Below, in pieces: positions 48,055 through 56,313 of a stretch of 64,000 nucleotides of DNA; positions within the stretch are counted from its first letter, which is position 1; each line of letters begins with the position of its first letter. Source of the DNA: Hypnocyclicus thermotrophus (GTDB lineage Bacteria; Fusobacteriota; Fusobacteriia; Fusobacteriales; Fusobacteriaceae); NCBI RefSeq assembly GCF_004365575.1, contig NZ_SOBG01000002.1:192312-256311 (forward strand). The letters are read 5' to 3'. The notes under the pieces were generated by a model, which saw only the letters and a list, made by a program, of their open reading frames with translations, did not search any database and had not been told where the DNA came from. The position numbers and the translations under genes were made by a program.

Positions 48055-49269
48055 ATGCACGGAATATCAGATGAAATGCAAAAGCAATTAGAAGAAAATA
48101 TGAGCAAAATAAAGCATAAAATAGTAGTAATGAGTGGAAAAGGGGGAGTAGGAAAGTCTACAGTTTCTACTAATATAGCTTTTGGACTTGCTATGGCAGG
48201 TAAAAAAGTAGGATTATTAGATGCTGATTTACATGGACCAAATATTCCTTTAATGCTAGGAATAGAAGGAACTAAATTAGGAGATTTGTCAAAACCATTT
48301 CAAGTAAACAAGAATCTTTTTGTTGTTTCTTTGAGTTTCTATATGAGAACTTCTGACGATCCGATTATTTGGAGAGGACCAGCTAAAATAGGAGCTATTA
48401 AACAAATGTTAGGTGAAGTAATATGGGGAGAATTGGATTATTTAGTTGTTGATCTTCCACCTGGTACAGGAGATGAACCGCTTACTATTGCTCAAGAATT
48501 AGGTAAAATAGATGGAAGTGTAATAGTAACAACACCTCAAGATGTAGCAATACTTGATTCGAGAAAATCAGTAAAATTTTCTACATTAGTAAATATGCCA
48601 ATATTAGGAATAGTAGAAAATATGAGTGGATTTGTTTGTCCTCATTGTAATAAAAGAATAGATATATTTAAACAGGGTGGAGGAGAAAAAGCAGCTAAAG
48701 AACTAGGAGTGGAATTATTAACAAAAATACCAATGACTCCTGGAATAGTACATGCTGGAGATGATGGTAAGCCATTTATATTTAATAATAAAGGTCCAGA
48801 AGTAGAAATTATGAAAGAATTAGTAAATAAACTTATAAATAAAGTAGAAATTAATAAAGAAATAGAAAATAAAGAGAAAGAGAGTGATAAAAAAATGGGA
48901 AATATATTGAAAGTTGCCTTTCCAACTAACGATAAAACAAATGTGGAAGAACATTTTGGACATTGTAAAGAGTTTGTAATATTTGAAATAGAAGATGCAA
49001 AAATAATAAATAAAAGTTTTGTGACACCACCTCCACATGAACCAGGTGTAATTCCTAGATTTTTAGGAGAACAAGGTGCAAACGTTATAATCACTGGTGG
49101 AATGGGTCAAAAAGCAATAGATATTTTTAAATCTCAAAATATTGATGTAATATTAGGAGCTAGAGGAAGTATAGAAGAAAATTTAAAAACATATCTTGAA
49201 GGTGAGTTATATTCAACTGCATCAGCGTGTAATCATGAACATGATGAAGATCATAGTTGTAACCATTAA
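48055..49269 (+). CDS. Mrp/NBP35 ATPase fused to a NifX/orange-protein-like domain
   Basis: A 404-residue protein. Residues 1-265 are a Mrp ATPase: deviant Walker [35 protein letters not shown] and the cluster-binding CPHCNKRI. Residues about 283-385 are a dinitrogenase Fe-Mo cofactor (NifX/NifB C-terminal) type domain ([32 protein letters not shown]). A tail rich in His and Cys ([13 protein letters not shown]) could bind metal. The same architecture is known for the MRP partner (DVU2109) of the Desulfovibrio orange-protein complex. AGGAGG precedes the ATG. Confidence 0.87.
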   Translation: MHGISDEMQKQLEENMSKIKHKIVVMSGKGGVGKSTVSTNIAFGLAMAGKKVGLLDADLHGPNIPLMLGIEGTKLGDLSKPFQVNKNLFVVSLSFYMRTSDDPIIWRGPAKIGAIKQMLGEVIWGELDYLVVDLPPGTGDEPLTIAQELGKIDGSVIVTTPQDVAILDSRKSVKFSTLVNMPILGIVENMSGFVCPHCNKRIDIFKQGGGEKAAKELGVELLTKIPMTPGIVHAGDDGKPFIFNNKGPEVEIMKELVNKLINKVEINKEIENKEKESDKKMGNILKVAFPTNDKTNVEEHFGHCKEFVIFEIEDAKIINKSFVTPPPHEPGVIPRFLGEQGANVIITGGMGQKAIDIFKSQNIDVILGARGSIEENLKTYLEGELYSTASACNHEHDEDHSCNH

Positions 49270-49278
49270 TAATTATAA

Positions 49279-49307
49279 TAAAGCGGAATAAATTCCGCTT
49301 TATTTTT
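49279..49307 (+). terminator. Terminator of mrp-nifX
   Basis: TAAAGCGGAA stem of 10 bp, loop TAAA, then a T-tract. Confidence 0.85.
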
Positions 49308-49372
49308 CACAGATGTATTAAGAGAATCAAACTATTTATATATAGATATATTGTTAAAAATAATATTTTTAA

Positions 49373-49400
49373 TAAAACATTAGAAATTTCTAATGTTTTA
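49373..49400. repeat. Perfect 28-bp palindrome before the ACR3-like promoter
   Basis: TAAAACATTAGAAA and its exact complement with no spacer, ending 1 base before the -35 box. It may be a second terminator for read-through from mrp or a binding site for an activator dimer. Confidence 0.7.
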
Positions 49401-49401
49401 T

Positions 49402-49441
49402 TTGACAAAATTCTAAAAAACATTATAATGTGCATATACAC
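49402..49441 (+). promoter_or_regulatory. Promoter and operator of the ACR3-like gene
   Basis: TTGACA (49402-49407), 16 bases, TATAAT (49424-49429), directly followed by the palindrome variant GTGCATATACAC (49430-49441), as at the mrp-nifX promoter. Confidence 0.75.
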
Positions 49442-49470
49442 AAAACGAAGAAAAAATCAGGAGGTAAAAA

Positions 49471-50460
49471 ATGAAGAAGATGTGGGGAACTATTGAATTT
49501 TTAAAAAAGAATTTGGCATGGTCTATATTAAGCTTTATGATAATGGGAATTTTAGCCGGAGCACTTTTTAATGTTAAAGGATTAAAAGTTTTTATAATGC
49601 CACTTACATTTTTAATGGTTTATCCAATGATGGTTACATTAAAAATAAATGAATTATTTGAAAAAGGTGGAGAAAAGGCTAATGTATTAGCATTAATAAT
49701 TAATTTTTTAATAATACCATTTATAGCTTTAGGAATTGGGAAAATATTTTTTAGAGATTCACCATTATTAATTGTTGGTTTATTATTAGCAGCATTACTT
49801 CCTACTAGTGGGATGACAATATCATGGACAGGATTTGCAAATGGAAATATGCACACAGCTATAAAAATGACAGTAATTGGGCTTATTGTAGGTTCGATAG
49901 CGACACCTATTTATATAAAATTATTAGTAGGGCAAACTATGAACATTCCTTTGATCAGTGTTACTAAACAAATAATTTTAATAGTATTTTTGCCTATGCT
50001 TTTTGGTTATATTACTCAAAAATTATTAATAAAAAAATTTGGTGAAAAAAAATTTAATAAAGATATAAAACAAAAATTTCCTGTTTTATCAACAATTGGA
50101 GTTTTGGGAATAGTTTTTGTAGCAATGGCATTGAAATCAAAAACAATAATAAGTAATCCATCAATTTTAATAAAAGGATTAATCCCAATATTCATTTTAT
50201 ATGTTATAAATTATACTATAAGCACTTTTATTGGAAAAATGTTTTTAGATAGAGATAATGCAATAGCATTAATATATGGAACAGTTATGAGAAATTTATC
50301 AATAGCATTAGCAATAGCAATGTCAGTATTTGGTAAAAATGGTTCAGAAATAGCTTTAATAATAGCATTGTCATATGTTGTACAAGTAAAATCAGCAGTA
50401 TGGTATATAAAAGTCGTTAATATTATTTTTAGTGAAGAAAAAACTTTAAAAAGAGCATAA
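49471..50460 (+). CDS. ACR3/bile-acid-symporter-family transporter
   Basis: A 329-residue membrane protein with about ten hydrophobic spans. LLAALLPTSGMTISWTGFANGNMHTAIKM resembles the fourth-span region of arsenite exporter ACR3, but the cysteine used for arsenite transport in ACR3 is not there, so the substrate may differ. The last spans contain GTVMRNLSIALAIAM. No arsR or arsC gene is near; the shared operator ties it to the Mrp/ORP cluster. AGGAGG precedes the ATG. Confidence 0.72.
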   Translation: MKKMWGTIEFLKKNLAWSILSFMIMGILAGALFNVKGLKVFIMPLTFLMVYPMMVTLKINELFEKGGEKANVLALIINFLIIPFIALGIGKIFFRDSPLLIVGLLLAALLPTSGMTISWTGFANGNMHTAIKMTVIGLIVGSIATPIYIKLLVGQTMNIPLISVTKQIILIVFLPMLFGYITQKLLIKKFGEKKFNKDIKQKFPVLSTIGVLGIVFVAMALKSKTIISNPSILIKGLIPIFILYVINYTISTFIGKMFLDRDNAIALIYGTVMRNLSIALAIAMSVFGKNGSEIALIIALSYVVQVKSAVWYIKVVNIIFSEEKTLKRA

Positions 50461-50529
50461 TTGTTTTTTATTTAAAATATGAGAAATATAACTATATATA
50501 AAAAAATAAAATAAATAGGAGGAATAAAT

Positions 50530-50910
50530 ATGAAAATAGCAGTATCAGCAAAAGAAGTTGGATTAAATGGGAAAATAGACGATAGATTTGGAAGAGCAGA
50601 ATATTATGTAATATTTGACACAGAAACAAAAGAAGTTAAAACTGTAGAGAATAGTGCAAAAAATGAAAGTGCTGGAGCTGGTGGGAAAGCTGTAAAAGTA
50701 TTAGGCGATGAAAATGTAAATATAATATTAGCACCAGAAGTAGGACCTAAAGCAATAACAGCATTAAAAGCTTTTGAAATAGAAGCTTATCTTTATGCTG
50801 GAATGGGATTAAATACAGTAGAAGACGCTATTAATGCTTTTAATGAAGGGAAATTAATAAAAGCAAATAACGCAACTGTTGAAGAGCATAGTGGATTAAG
50901 AAAAGCTTAA
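50530..50910 (+). CDS. NifX/orange-protein (ORP)-like cluster-binding protein
   Basis: A 126-residue stand-alone dinitrogenase Fe-Mo cofactor type domain: MKIAVSAKEVGLNGKIDDRFGRAEYYVIFD, then GGKAVKVLGDENVNIILAPEVGPKA and YAGMGLNTVEDAI. Family members hold metal clusters without cysteine ligands; the Desulfovibrio ORP carries a Mo-Cu-Mo sulfide cluster. Location between a Mrp-NifX fusion and two MinD-ferredoxin ATPases supports ORP rather than nitrogenase function, as no nif structural genes are present. Confidence 0.82.
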   Translation: MKIAVSAKEVGLNGKIDDRFGRAEYYVIFDTETKEVKTVENSAKNESAGAGGKAVKVLGDENVNIILAPEVGPKAITALKAFEIEAYLYAGMGLNTVEDAINAFNEGKLIKANNATVEEHSGLRKA

Positions 50911-50923
50911 AATATTTTAATAA

Positions 50924-50950
50924 AAGAGTGGATTTTTTCCACTCTTCATT
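50924..50950 (+). terminator. Hairpin after the ORP-like gene
   Basis: AAGAGTGG stem of 8 bp with a T-rich loop; weak T-tract. Confidence 0.5.
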
Positions 50951-51064
50951 ATTAATTAAAAATTATAAAAATTAAAAGTTTTTTTTATAGTTAAAAGTTT
51001 TGAAATTCACAAGAATTAAAAATAATAAAAAATTAAAAATAAATAAGAGAAGCGAGGGAAAAAT

Positions 51065-51898
51065 ATGAAAATAGCTGTTTTAAGTGGGAAAGGTGGAACA
51101 GGAAAAACGACAGTGTCTAATAATTTAGCAATAAATATAAAAAATACAATACTTATAGATACTGATGTCGAGGAACCAAATTCACATATATTTTTAAAAC
51201 CTGATATTGAAAAAATAGATTCTGTATTTATAGGGTATCCAGAAGTAGATATGAATAAATGTAATTTATGCGGTAAATGTGGAGAATTTTGTAGATTTAA
51301 TGCAATTATTCCAGCTAAAAATAGTGTTGTTGTATTTAATGAAAGTTGTCATGATTGTGGTGGATGTGCAATGGTATGCCCAACTAATGCAATTACTTAT
51401 AAACAAAGAGAAATTGGGAAAATATATAGCGGAAAGACAAAATATGATATAGATATGAAATACGGTGAGATAAATATTGGAGAAATGTCTGGTGTAAGAA
51501 TTATTGAAGAAGTAAAAGAAAAAATAAAAAATGAAGAAATAGTAATAATAGATTCACCGCCAGGAACAGCTTGTTCTACAGTAGCTGCTGTTGAAGGAGT
51601 AGATTATGCTATTTTAGTATCTGAACCTACGCCTTTTGGAGTTAGTGATATGAAAATGGTGGTTGAAATGCTAAGAGAAATGAATATACCTTTTGGATTA
51701 GTTATAAATAAAGCAAAATTAGGTGATGATGAGATATATGAATATGCTAATAATGAAAATATTGAAATATTAGCAGAAATTCCATTTAATAAAGAAATAG
51801 CAAAATTATATGCAAATGGAGAATTATTTAGTATTCATTTAAAAGAATATAAAGAAATTTTTGAAAATATATATAGTCAAATTTTATCAAAATTATAA
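51065..51898 (+). CDS. MinD-superfamily ATPase with inserted ferredoxin domain (first copy)
   Basis: A 277-residue P-loop ATPase (LSGKGGTGKTTVSNN; DTDVEEPNSH; DSPPGTACS) with an inserted two-cluster ferredoxin region near 65-110 (CNLCGKCGEFCRFNAI and CHDCGGCAMVCPTNAI). Such pairs accompany ORP-type proteins in strict anaerobes (Desulfovibrio DVU2103/DVU2104), where they are thought to load or transfer the metal cluster. It is followed by its paralogue after 17 bases. Confidence 0.87.
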   Translation: MKIAVLSGKGGTGKTTVSNNLAINIKNTILIDTDVEEPNSHIFLKPDIEKIDSVFIGYPEVDMNKCNLCGKCGEFCRFNAIIPAKNSVVVFNESCHDCGGCAMVCPTNAITYKQREIGKIYSGKTKYDIDMKYGEINIGEMSGVRIIEEVKEKIKNEEIVIIDSPPGTACSTVAAVEGVDYAILVSEPTPFGVSDMKMVVEMLREMNIPFGLVINKAKLGDDEIYEYANNENIEILAEIPFNKEIAKLYANGELFSIHLKEYKEIFENIYSQILSKL

Positions 51899-51915
51899 AA
51901 GAAAGGTTGATAATC

Positions 51916-52779
51916 ATGAATGAGATAAATGAAATAGTTGTTATATCGGGAAAAGGTGGAACAGGGAAAACAACATTAACAGCATCAATTATTCCATATT
52001 TAGATGATGTTATAATAGCAGATTGTGATGTTGATGCACCGGATCTTAATATTTTATTTGAGTTAGAAATAACAAAATCAGAAGATTTTATTGGTACTCA
52101 AAAGGCAGTAATTGATTATGAAAAATGTATAAAATGTGGTAAATGTTATAGAAGCTGTAATTTTGGAGCAATTACAAAAGAGATAGAGGTAAATATTCCG
52201 AAATGTGAAGGATGTGGAGTATGTGAATTTGTTTGTCCTGTAAATGCAATAGAAATGAAAGATGCAGTTGTTGGGAAATTATTTGTATCAAATAGTAATT
52301 ATGGACAAATAGTTCATGCAAGATTAAAACCAGGTGAGGAAACATCAGGGAGATTAGTTGCAGAAGTTAGAAAAAGAGCAAAAAAAATAGGAGAAGAAAA
52401 TAATATAAAAAATATGATAGTAGATGGGTCTCCTGGAGTTGCATGTAATGTTATTTCTTCTATTACAGGAGCTAAAAAAGTTATAATTGTAGTAGAATCA
52501 ACTTTTTCTGGATTACATGATTTAAAAAGAGTATATGAATTAACACAAAAATTTAGATTGTCTATAATTGTAGTTATTAATAAATATGATTTATCAGAAG
52601 AATTAACACAAGAAATTGAAAAATATTGTAAGGAAAATAAAATTGAAGTAGGATTAAAAATACCTTTTAATAAAAATATGGTAAAAGCAATAGTTAATAA
52701 AAAAATACCTTCATTAGAAGAAAAAGAATTTTTTGAACAAATAAGATTTGATAGATTTATAGATAAAATAAGAGTCTAA
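51916..52779 (+). CDS. MinD-superfamily ATPase with inserted ferredoxin domain (second copy)
   Basis: A 287-residue paralogue of the preceding protein: SGKGGTGKTTLTASI, DCDVDAPDLNILF, ferredoxin motifs CIKCGKCYRSCNFGAI and CEGCGVCEFVCPVNAI, and DGSPGVACNVISS. GAAAGG sets the start at ATG 51916; a TTG at 51907 touches the RBS. The two proteins probably form a heterodimer (inference from the pairing). Confidence 0.87.
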   Translation: MNEINEIVVISGKGGTGKTTLTASIIPYLDDVIIADCDVDAPDLNILFELEITKSEDFIGTQKAVIDYEKCIKCGKCYRSCNFGAITKEIEVNIPKCEGCGVCEFVCPVNAIEMKDAVVGKLFVSNSNYGQIVHARLKPGEETSGRLVAEVRKRAKKIGEENNIKNMIVDGSPGVACNVISSITGAKKVIIVVESTFSGLHDLKRVYELTQKFRLSIIVVINKYDLSEELTQEIEKYCKENKIEVGLKIPFNKNMVKAIVNKKIPSLEEKEFFEQIRFDRFIDKIRV

Positions 52780-52838
52780 TATAAATATAATTAAGATAAA
52801 ATAAAAAAACATTTCAAACATTTTTTGGGGGATTAAAA

Positions 52839-53657
52839 ATGGAAATAACAGTTTTAATAGAAAATTTAGTATATAATCAAGGTCTTTTTGGAGAACATGG
52901 ATTATCACTTCATATATTAGATAAAGAAACGAGCATATTATTTGATACAGGACAAACAGAAAATTTTTTATTAAATGCTAAAACATTAGGAATAGATATT
53001 AATAAGGTTAAATATACTATTTTAAGTCATGGACATTATGATCATACTGGGGGATTAAAATCATTATTAGAAAAAAATAATAAAATTGAATTGATGGTTA
53101 AAAAAGATATTTTTCAAAAAAAATATTCGAATTCTACAGGAAATATAAGAGAAATTGGATTAGATAATAAAATTTCTAAATATAATAATATTAAGTATTT
53201 AGATAAAAATATAGTTAGTTTAACAGAAAATATTTTTATTATTACAAAAATTAATAACTATAATGATTTTGAAAATGATGAAAAAAAATTATTTGTTAAA
53301 GAAAATAATAAATATGTAGTGGATAAGTTTATAGATGAAGTTTTTTTAGTATTAAAAAATAATGATGATACTTTAACAATAATAACAGGATGTGCACATA
53401 ATGGAATAATAAATATTTTAAAAACAACAAAAGAGTATTTTCTAAATAACAAAATTAAACAAGTAATAGGAGGATTTCATTTAAAAGGAAAATCCAAAGA
53501 AAGAATAGATAAAACTATAAATGAACTTATAAAATTAGAAATTCAAGAAATTTATATAAATCATTGTAGTGGAATAGAATTTTTTAGTGAATTAAAAAAT
53601 AAAAATTCAAATATTAAAGTTATATATGCTTATACTGGAAGTAAAATTATTTCATAA
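52839..53657 (+). CDS. MBL-fold metal-dependent hydrolase
   Basis: A 272-residue protein of the metallo-beta-lactamase fold with the metal motif SHGHYDHTGG, a later GCAHNGIINIL and IGGFHLKG, and HCSG near the C-terminus. This matches the family labelled 7,8-dihydropterin-6-methyl-4-(ribofuranosyl)aminobenzene-phosphate synthase-like, whose members often sit beside MinD-ferredoxin ATPases in anaerobes. Substrate unknown. The RBS is GGGGG. Confidence 0.82.
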   Translation: MEITVLIENLVYNQGLFGEHGLSLHILDKETSILFDTGQTENFLLNAKTLGIDINKVKYTILSHGHYDHTGGLKSLLEKNNKIELMVKKDIFQKKYSNSTGNIREIGLDNKISKYNNIKYLDKNIVSLTENIFIITKINNYNDFENDEKKLFVKENNKYVVDKFIDEVFLVLKNNDDTLTIITGCAHNGIINILKTTKEYFLNNKIKQVIGGFHLKGKSKERIDKTINELIKLEIQEIYINHCSGIEFFSELKNKNSNIKVIYAYTGSKIIS

Positions 53658-53678
53658 ATTAAAATAAAAGAAGATATA

Positions 53679-53726
53679 TTTTTATTTCTTCACATTTTTT
53701 TCATAACTATATTATAATATTATTAT
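53679..53726 (+). promoter_or_regulatory. Shared promoter block, copy B
   Basis: A 48-base copy of 46155-46202 with one substitution. TTCACA (53689-53694), 18 bases, TATAAT (53713-53718). TTCACA and TTCATA are direct repeats 11 bases apart. Confidence 0.75.
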
Positions 53727-53752
53727 ATAACGATATAAAAGGAGTGAAAAAA

Positions 53753-54451
53753 ATGAAGAAAATAAAAGAATTATATTTAAAATGGAATTGGTTGTTAATG
53801 ATATTGTTTTTATTATTAGCAATAATTAATCCTTTATTTGGATTAGCAGCATTATTTTGTATGGTACCTGCAATATATGTAAGTATTAAAGAGAAAAAAA
53901 AGACATTTTGTGGTTTTTATTGCCCAAGAGGAAATTTTTTAACAAAATTATTACAAAAAATTTCATTGAATAAAAAAGCACCAAAATTTTTTCAAAGCAG
54001 TAAATTTAAATCTTTATTTTTTGCATTAATGTTTGCTTTCTTTATATATTCATTAAATAAAACGGAAGGTGATTTATTTAAAATCGGATTTGTATTTTTT
54101 AGATTTATATTAACAAGTACAATAATAGGAAGTATATTAGGAATATTTTTTAAACCAAGAACTTGGTGTCAAATATGTCCTTTTGGATATATGACAGAAT
54201 TATCAGCACAACCTAAAAAAATAAAAAATTTAATAATAATTCCTAAATATATTGTAATAGGTATAATATTATTTTTAGCTGTTGTAGGAGCTAATACATT
54301 GATAGAAAAAGAAAATAATAGTTATACAAAAAATAATATAGTATATTATAAAAATAATAATACAAAGTTTTATAAAAAAAATTTTAAAAGAAACAGACAA
54401 AATTTAATACAAAATAATAAAATTATATTTGAAAAAAATATTAAAAATTAG
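53753..54451 (+). CDS. Short membrane Fe-S protein (NapH-like)
   Basis: A 232-residue protein with about five hydrophobic spans and two cysteine motifs facing the cytoplasm, CGFYCPRGNF near 55 and CQICPFGYMTEL near 138. Unlike the protein at 46.3 kb it has no ferredoxin domain; the C-terminus is an Asn/Lys-rich tail after the last span. AGGAGTG places the start at ATG 53753. It likely passes electrons across or along the membrane. Confidence 0.75.
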   Translation: MKKIKELYLKWNWLLMILFLLLAIINPLFGLAALFCMVPAIYVSIKEKKKTFCGFYCPRGNFLTKLLQKISLNKKAPKFFQSSKFKSLFFALMFAFFIYSLNKTEGDLFKIGFVFFRFILTSTIIGSILGIFFKPRTWCQICPFGYMTELSAQPKKIKNLIIIPKYIVIGIILFLAVVGANTLIEKENNSYTKNNIVYYKNNNTKFYKKNFKRNRQNLIQNNKIIFEKNIKN

Positions 54452-54463
54452 GAGATGAGTAAA

Positions 54464-54987
54464 ATGAAAAAAATAATTACTATGGTGTTGGGATTAATGA
54501 TTTTTTTAGGGTCAGTAATAATGGCTAAAGGGAATACAAATATTGTTACAGATACTCAAAATATAATTTAACTAATAAACAAAAAGAAGCTTTAATTTAT
54601 ATGTATCAAGAAGAACAATTAGCAAGAGATGTATATATAAAACTTGGAGAATATTGGAATGCTAGAGTTTTTCAAAATATATCTAAAGCAGAACAACAAC
54701 ATATGGATGCAGTAAAAAGTTTATTAGATAAATATGATATAAAAGTAGAGGTAAATGAACAAGGAGTATTTCAAGATAAAGAATTTCAAGATTTATACGA
54801 TGAGTTAATAAAAAAAGGAATGAAAAATATAACGGAAGCATATAAAGTTGGTAGGGATATAGAAATATTAGATATTAAAGATTTAGATAAAAGATTACAA
54901 GATGCAACTTTGGATATGAAATTAGTATTTGAAAATCTAAAAAAAGGAAGCGAACAACATTTAAGAGCTTTTAATAGACAATTGTAA
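54464..54987 (+). pseudogene. DUF2202 (ferritin-like) exported protein with a frameshift
   Basis: The frame from ATG 54464 encodes a signal peptide (MKKIITMVLGLMIFLGSVIM, then AKG) and stops at 54569-54571. The next frame, open from 54529, continues as NLTNKQKEALIYMYQEEQLARDVY and gives the whole DUF2202 domain to 54987, with ferritin-like ligands in EEQLARD and SKAEQQHMDAV. So secretion signal and domain are in different frames. An ATG at 54601 could still start the domain without a signal. Mutation, sequencing error and programmed shifting are all possible. Confidence 0.75.
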
Positions 54988-54992
54988 TTAAT

Positions 54993-55036
54993 TAAAATGG
55001 AGATTATATCTAAATAATCTCCATTTTAAAATTTTT
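54993..55036 (+). terminator. Terminator of the DUF2202 gene
   Basis: TAAAATGGAGATTA stem of 14 bp with a 7-base loop, then AAATTTTT. Confidence 0.8.
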
Positions 55037-55162
55037 AATAAAAATTTTGTAGATATTTTTATTAATGATATAATTATAAAATAATAAAAATATTTATGAA
55101 AAAGTTGATTAAAATAGTAAATTATTATATAATCTGTATATATTATTTAGAAAGGAGATAAA

Positions 55163-55456
55163 ATGCCAAGATTAAAGAAAAAAAGATGTTGTAGGCTACT
55201 TCCTAATGAAAAGGGTTTTAAATTAATGGGAGTAAAAGGTCAGGGTCTGGAAAAAGTAGAGTTGTCTCCAGATGAATTTGAGGTAATTAGACTTTGTGAT
55301 TATGAAGGTAAAAATCAAATAGAAGCAGCTGAGATTATGCAAATCTCAAGAGGAACTATTCAAAGAATAATGAAATCAGCTAGATATAAAATAGTTGATG
55401 CTTTTTTAAATGATAAAATAATAATTATAAAAAATACTGAGGAGGGAAAAAAATAA
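55163..55456 (+). CDS. DUF134 DNA-binding protein
   Basis: A 97-residue protein typical of DUF134: MPRLKKKRCCRLLP, FKLMGVKG, VELSPDEFEVIRLCDYEGKNQIEAAEIMQISRGTIQRIMKSARYKI, with a sigma-70 region 4-like helix-turn-helix. Its stop codon overlaps the ATG of the second mrp by one base (TAATG), so it is cotranscribed with it. It is the only obvious DNA-binding protein inside the island and a candidate regulator of its operators. Confidence 0.87.
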   Translation: MPRLKKKRCCRLLPNEKGFKLMGVKGQGLEKVELSPDEFEVIRLCDYEGKNQIEAAEIMQISRGTIQRIMKSARYKIVDAFLNDKIIIIKNTEEGKK

Positions 55457-56256
55457 TGCATGGAATTACTGATGAATTACAAAAACAATTAGAAGAAAAT
55501 ATGAAAAAAATTAAGCATAAAATAATAGTAATGAGTGGTAAAGGTGGAGTAGGAAAATCAACAATTACTACAAATATAGCTGTAGGTTTATCTATGCTTG
55601 GGAAAAAAGTAGGAATATTAGATGCAGATTTACATGGACCTAATATTCCTCTTATGTTTGGATTAGAAGGGAAAAAATTACCTGATATAAGTAAACCTTA
55701 TCAAGTAACAGAAAACTTATTTATTACGTCTCTTAGCTTTTTTATGAGAACTTCTGATGATCCTATTATTTGGAGAGGGCCAGCTAAAATAGGAGCTATT
55801 AAACAAATGTTAGGTGAAGTAATATGGGGAGAATTGGATTATTTAGTTGTTGATCTTCCACCTGGTACAGGAGATGAACCGCTTACTATTGCTCAAGAAC
55901 TTGGAAAAGTAGATGGAAGTGTAATAGTAACAACACCTCAAGATGTAGCAATACTTGATTCGAGAAAATCAGTAAAATTTTCTACATTAGTAAATATGCC
56001 AATATTAGGAATAGTAGAAAATATGAGTGGATTTATTTGTCCTCATTGTAATGAAAGAATAGATATATTTAAACAGGGTGGAGGAGAAAAAGCAGCTAAA
56101 GAACTAGGAGTAGAAATATTGGCAAAAATACCAATGACACCAGAAGTTGTACATGCTGGTGATGATGGGAAACCTTATATTTTCAATCAGCAAGGGCCTA
56201 CTGTAGAGATAATGAAAAAAATGATAGATAAAATAATATCAAAAGTAGAAGAATAA
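55456..56256 (+). CDS. Mrp/NBP35 Fe-S carrier ATPase (second copy)
   Basis: A 266-residue Mrp ATPase without the NifX-like extension: [40 protein letters not shown] and CPHCNERIDIF. Mrp proteins bind and transfer a bridging [4Fe-4S] cluster. Its middle (55780-56117) is nearly identical in DNA to 48379-48716 of the fused copy, whereas both ends are clearly more diverged. Confidence 0.92.
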   Translation: MHGITDELQKQLEENMKKIKHKIIVMSGKGGVGKSTITTNIAVGLSMLGKKVGILDADLHGPNIPLMFGLEGKKLPDISKPYQVTENLFITSLSFFMRTSDDPIIWRGPAKIGAIKQMLGEVIWGELDYLVVDLPPGTGDEPLTIAQELGKVDGSVIVTTPQDVAILDSRKSVKFSTLVNMPILGIVENMSGFICPHCNERIDIFKQGGGEKAAKELGVEILAKIPMTPEVVHAGDDGKPYIFNQQGPTVEIMKKMIDKIISKVEE

Positions 56257-56313
56257 TAAACCATATATAAATTTAGTGTAAAAAATATTAAAATATTGAA
56301 AAAAGGGGAGAAT

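Noticed and set aside
48642-49094. A 150-codon open frame on the minus strand inside mrp-nifX
   Set aside because: It is antisense to a strongly supported gene, has low-complexity Ser/Ile/Phe composition and no RBS.
49471-50460. A conventional arsenic resistance operon
   Set aside because: No arsR, arsC or arsD is nearby and the transport cysteine of ACR3 is lacking.
50530-52779. A nitrogenase (nif) cofactor locus
   Set aside because: NifX-like and MinD-like proteins are present, but there is no nifH, nifD, nifK, nifE, nifN or nifB; the set fits the orange-protein complex better.
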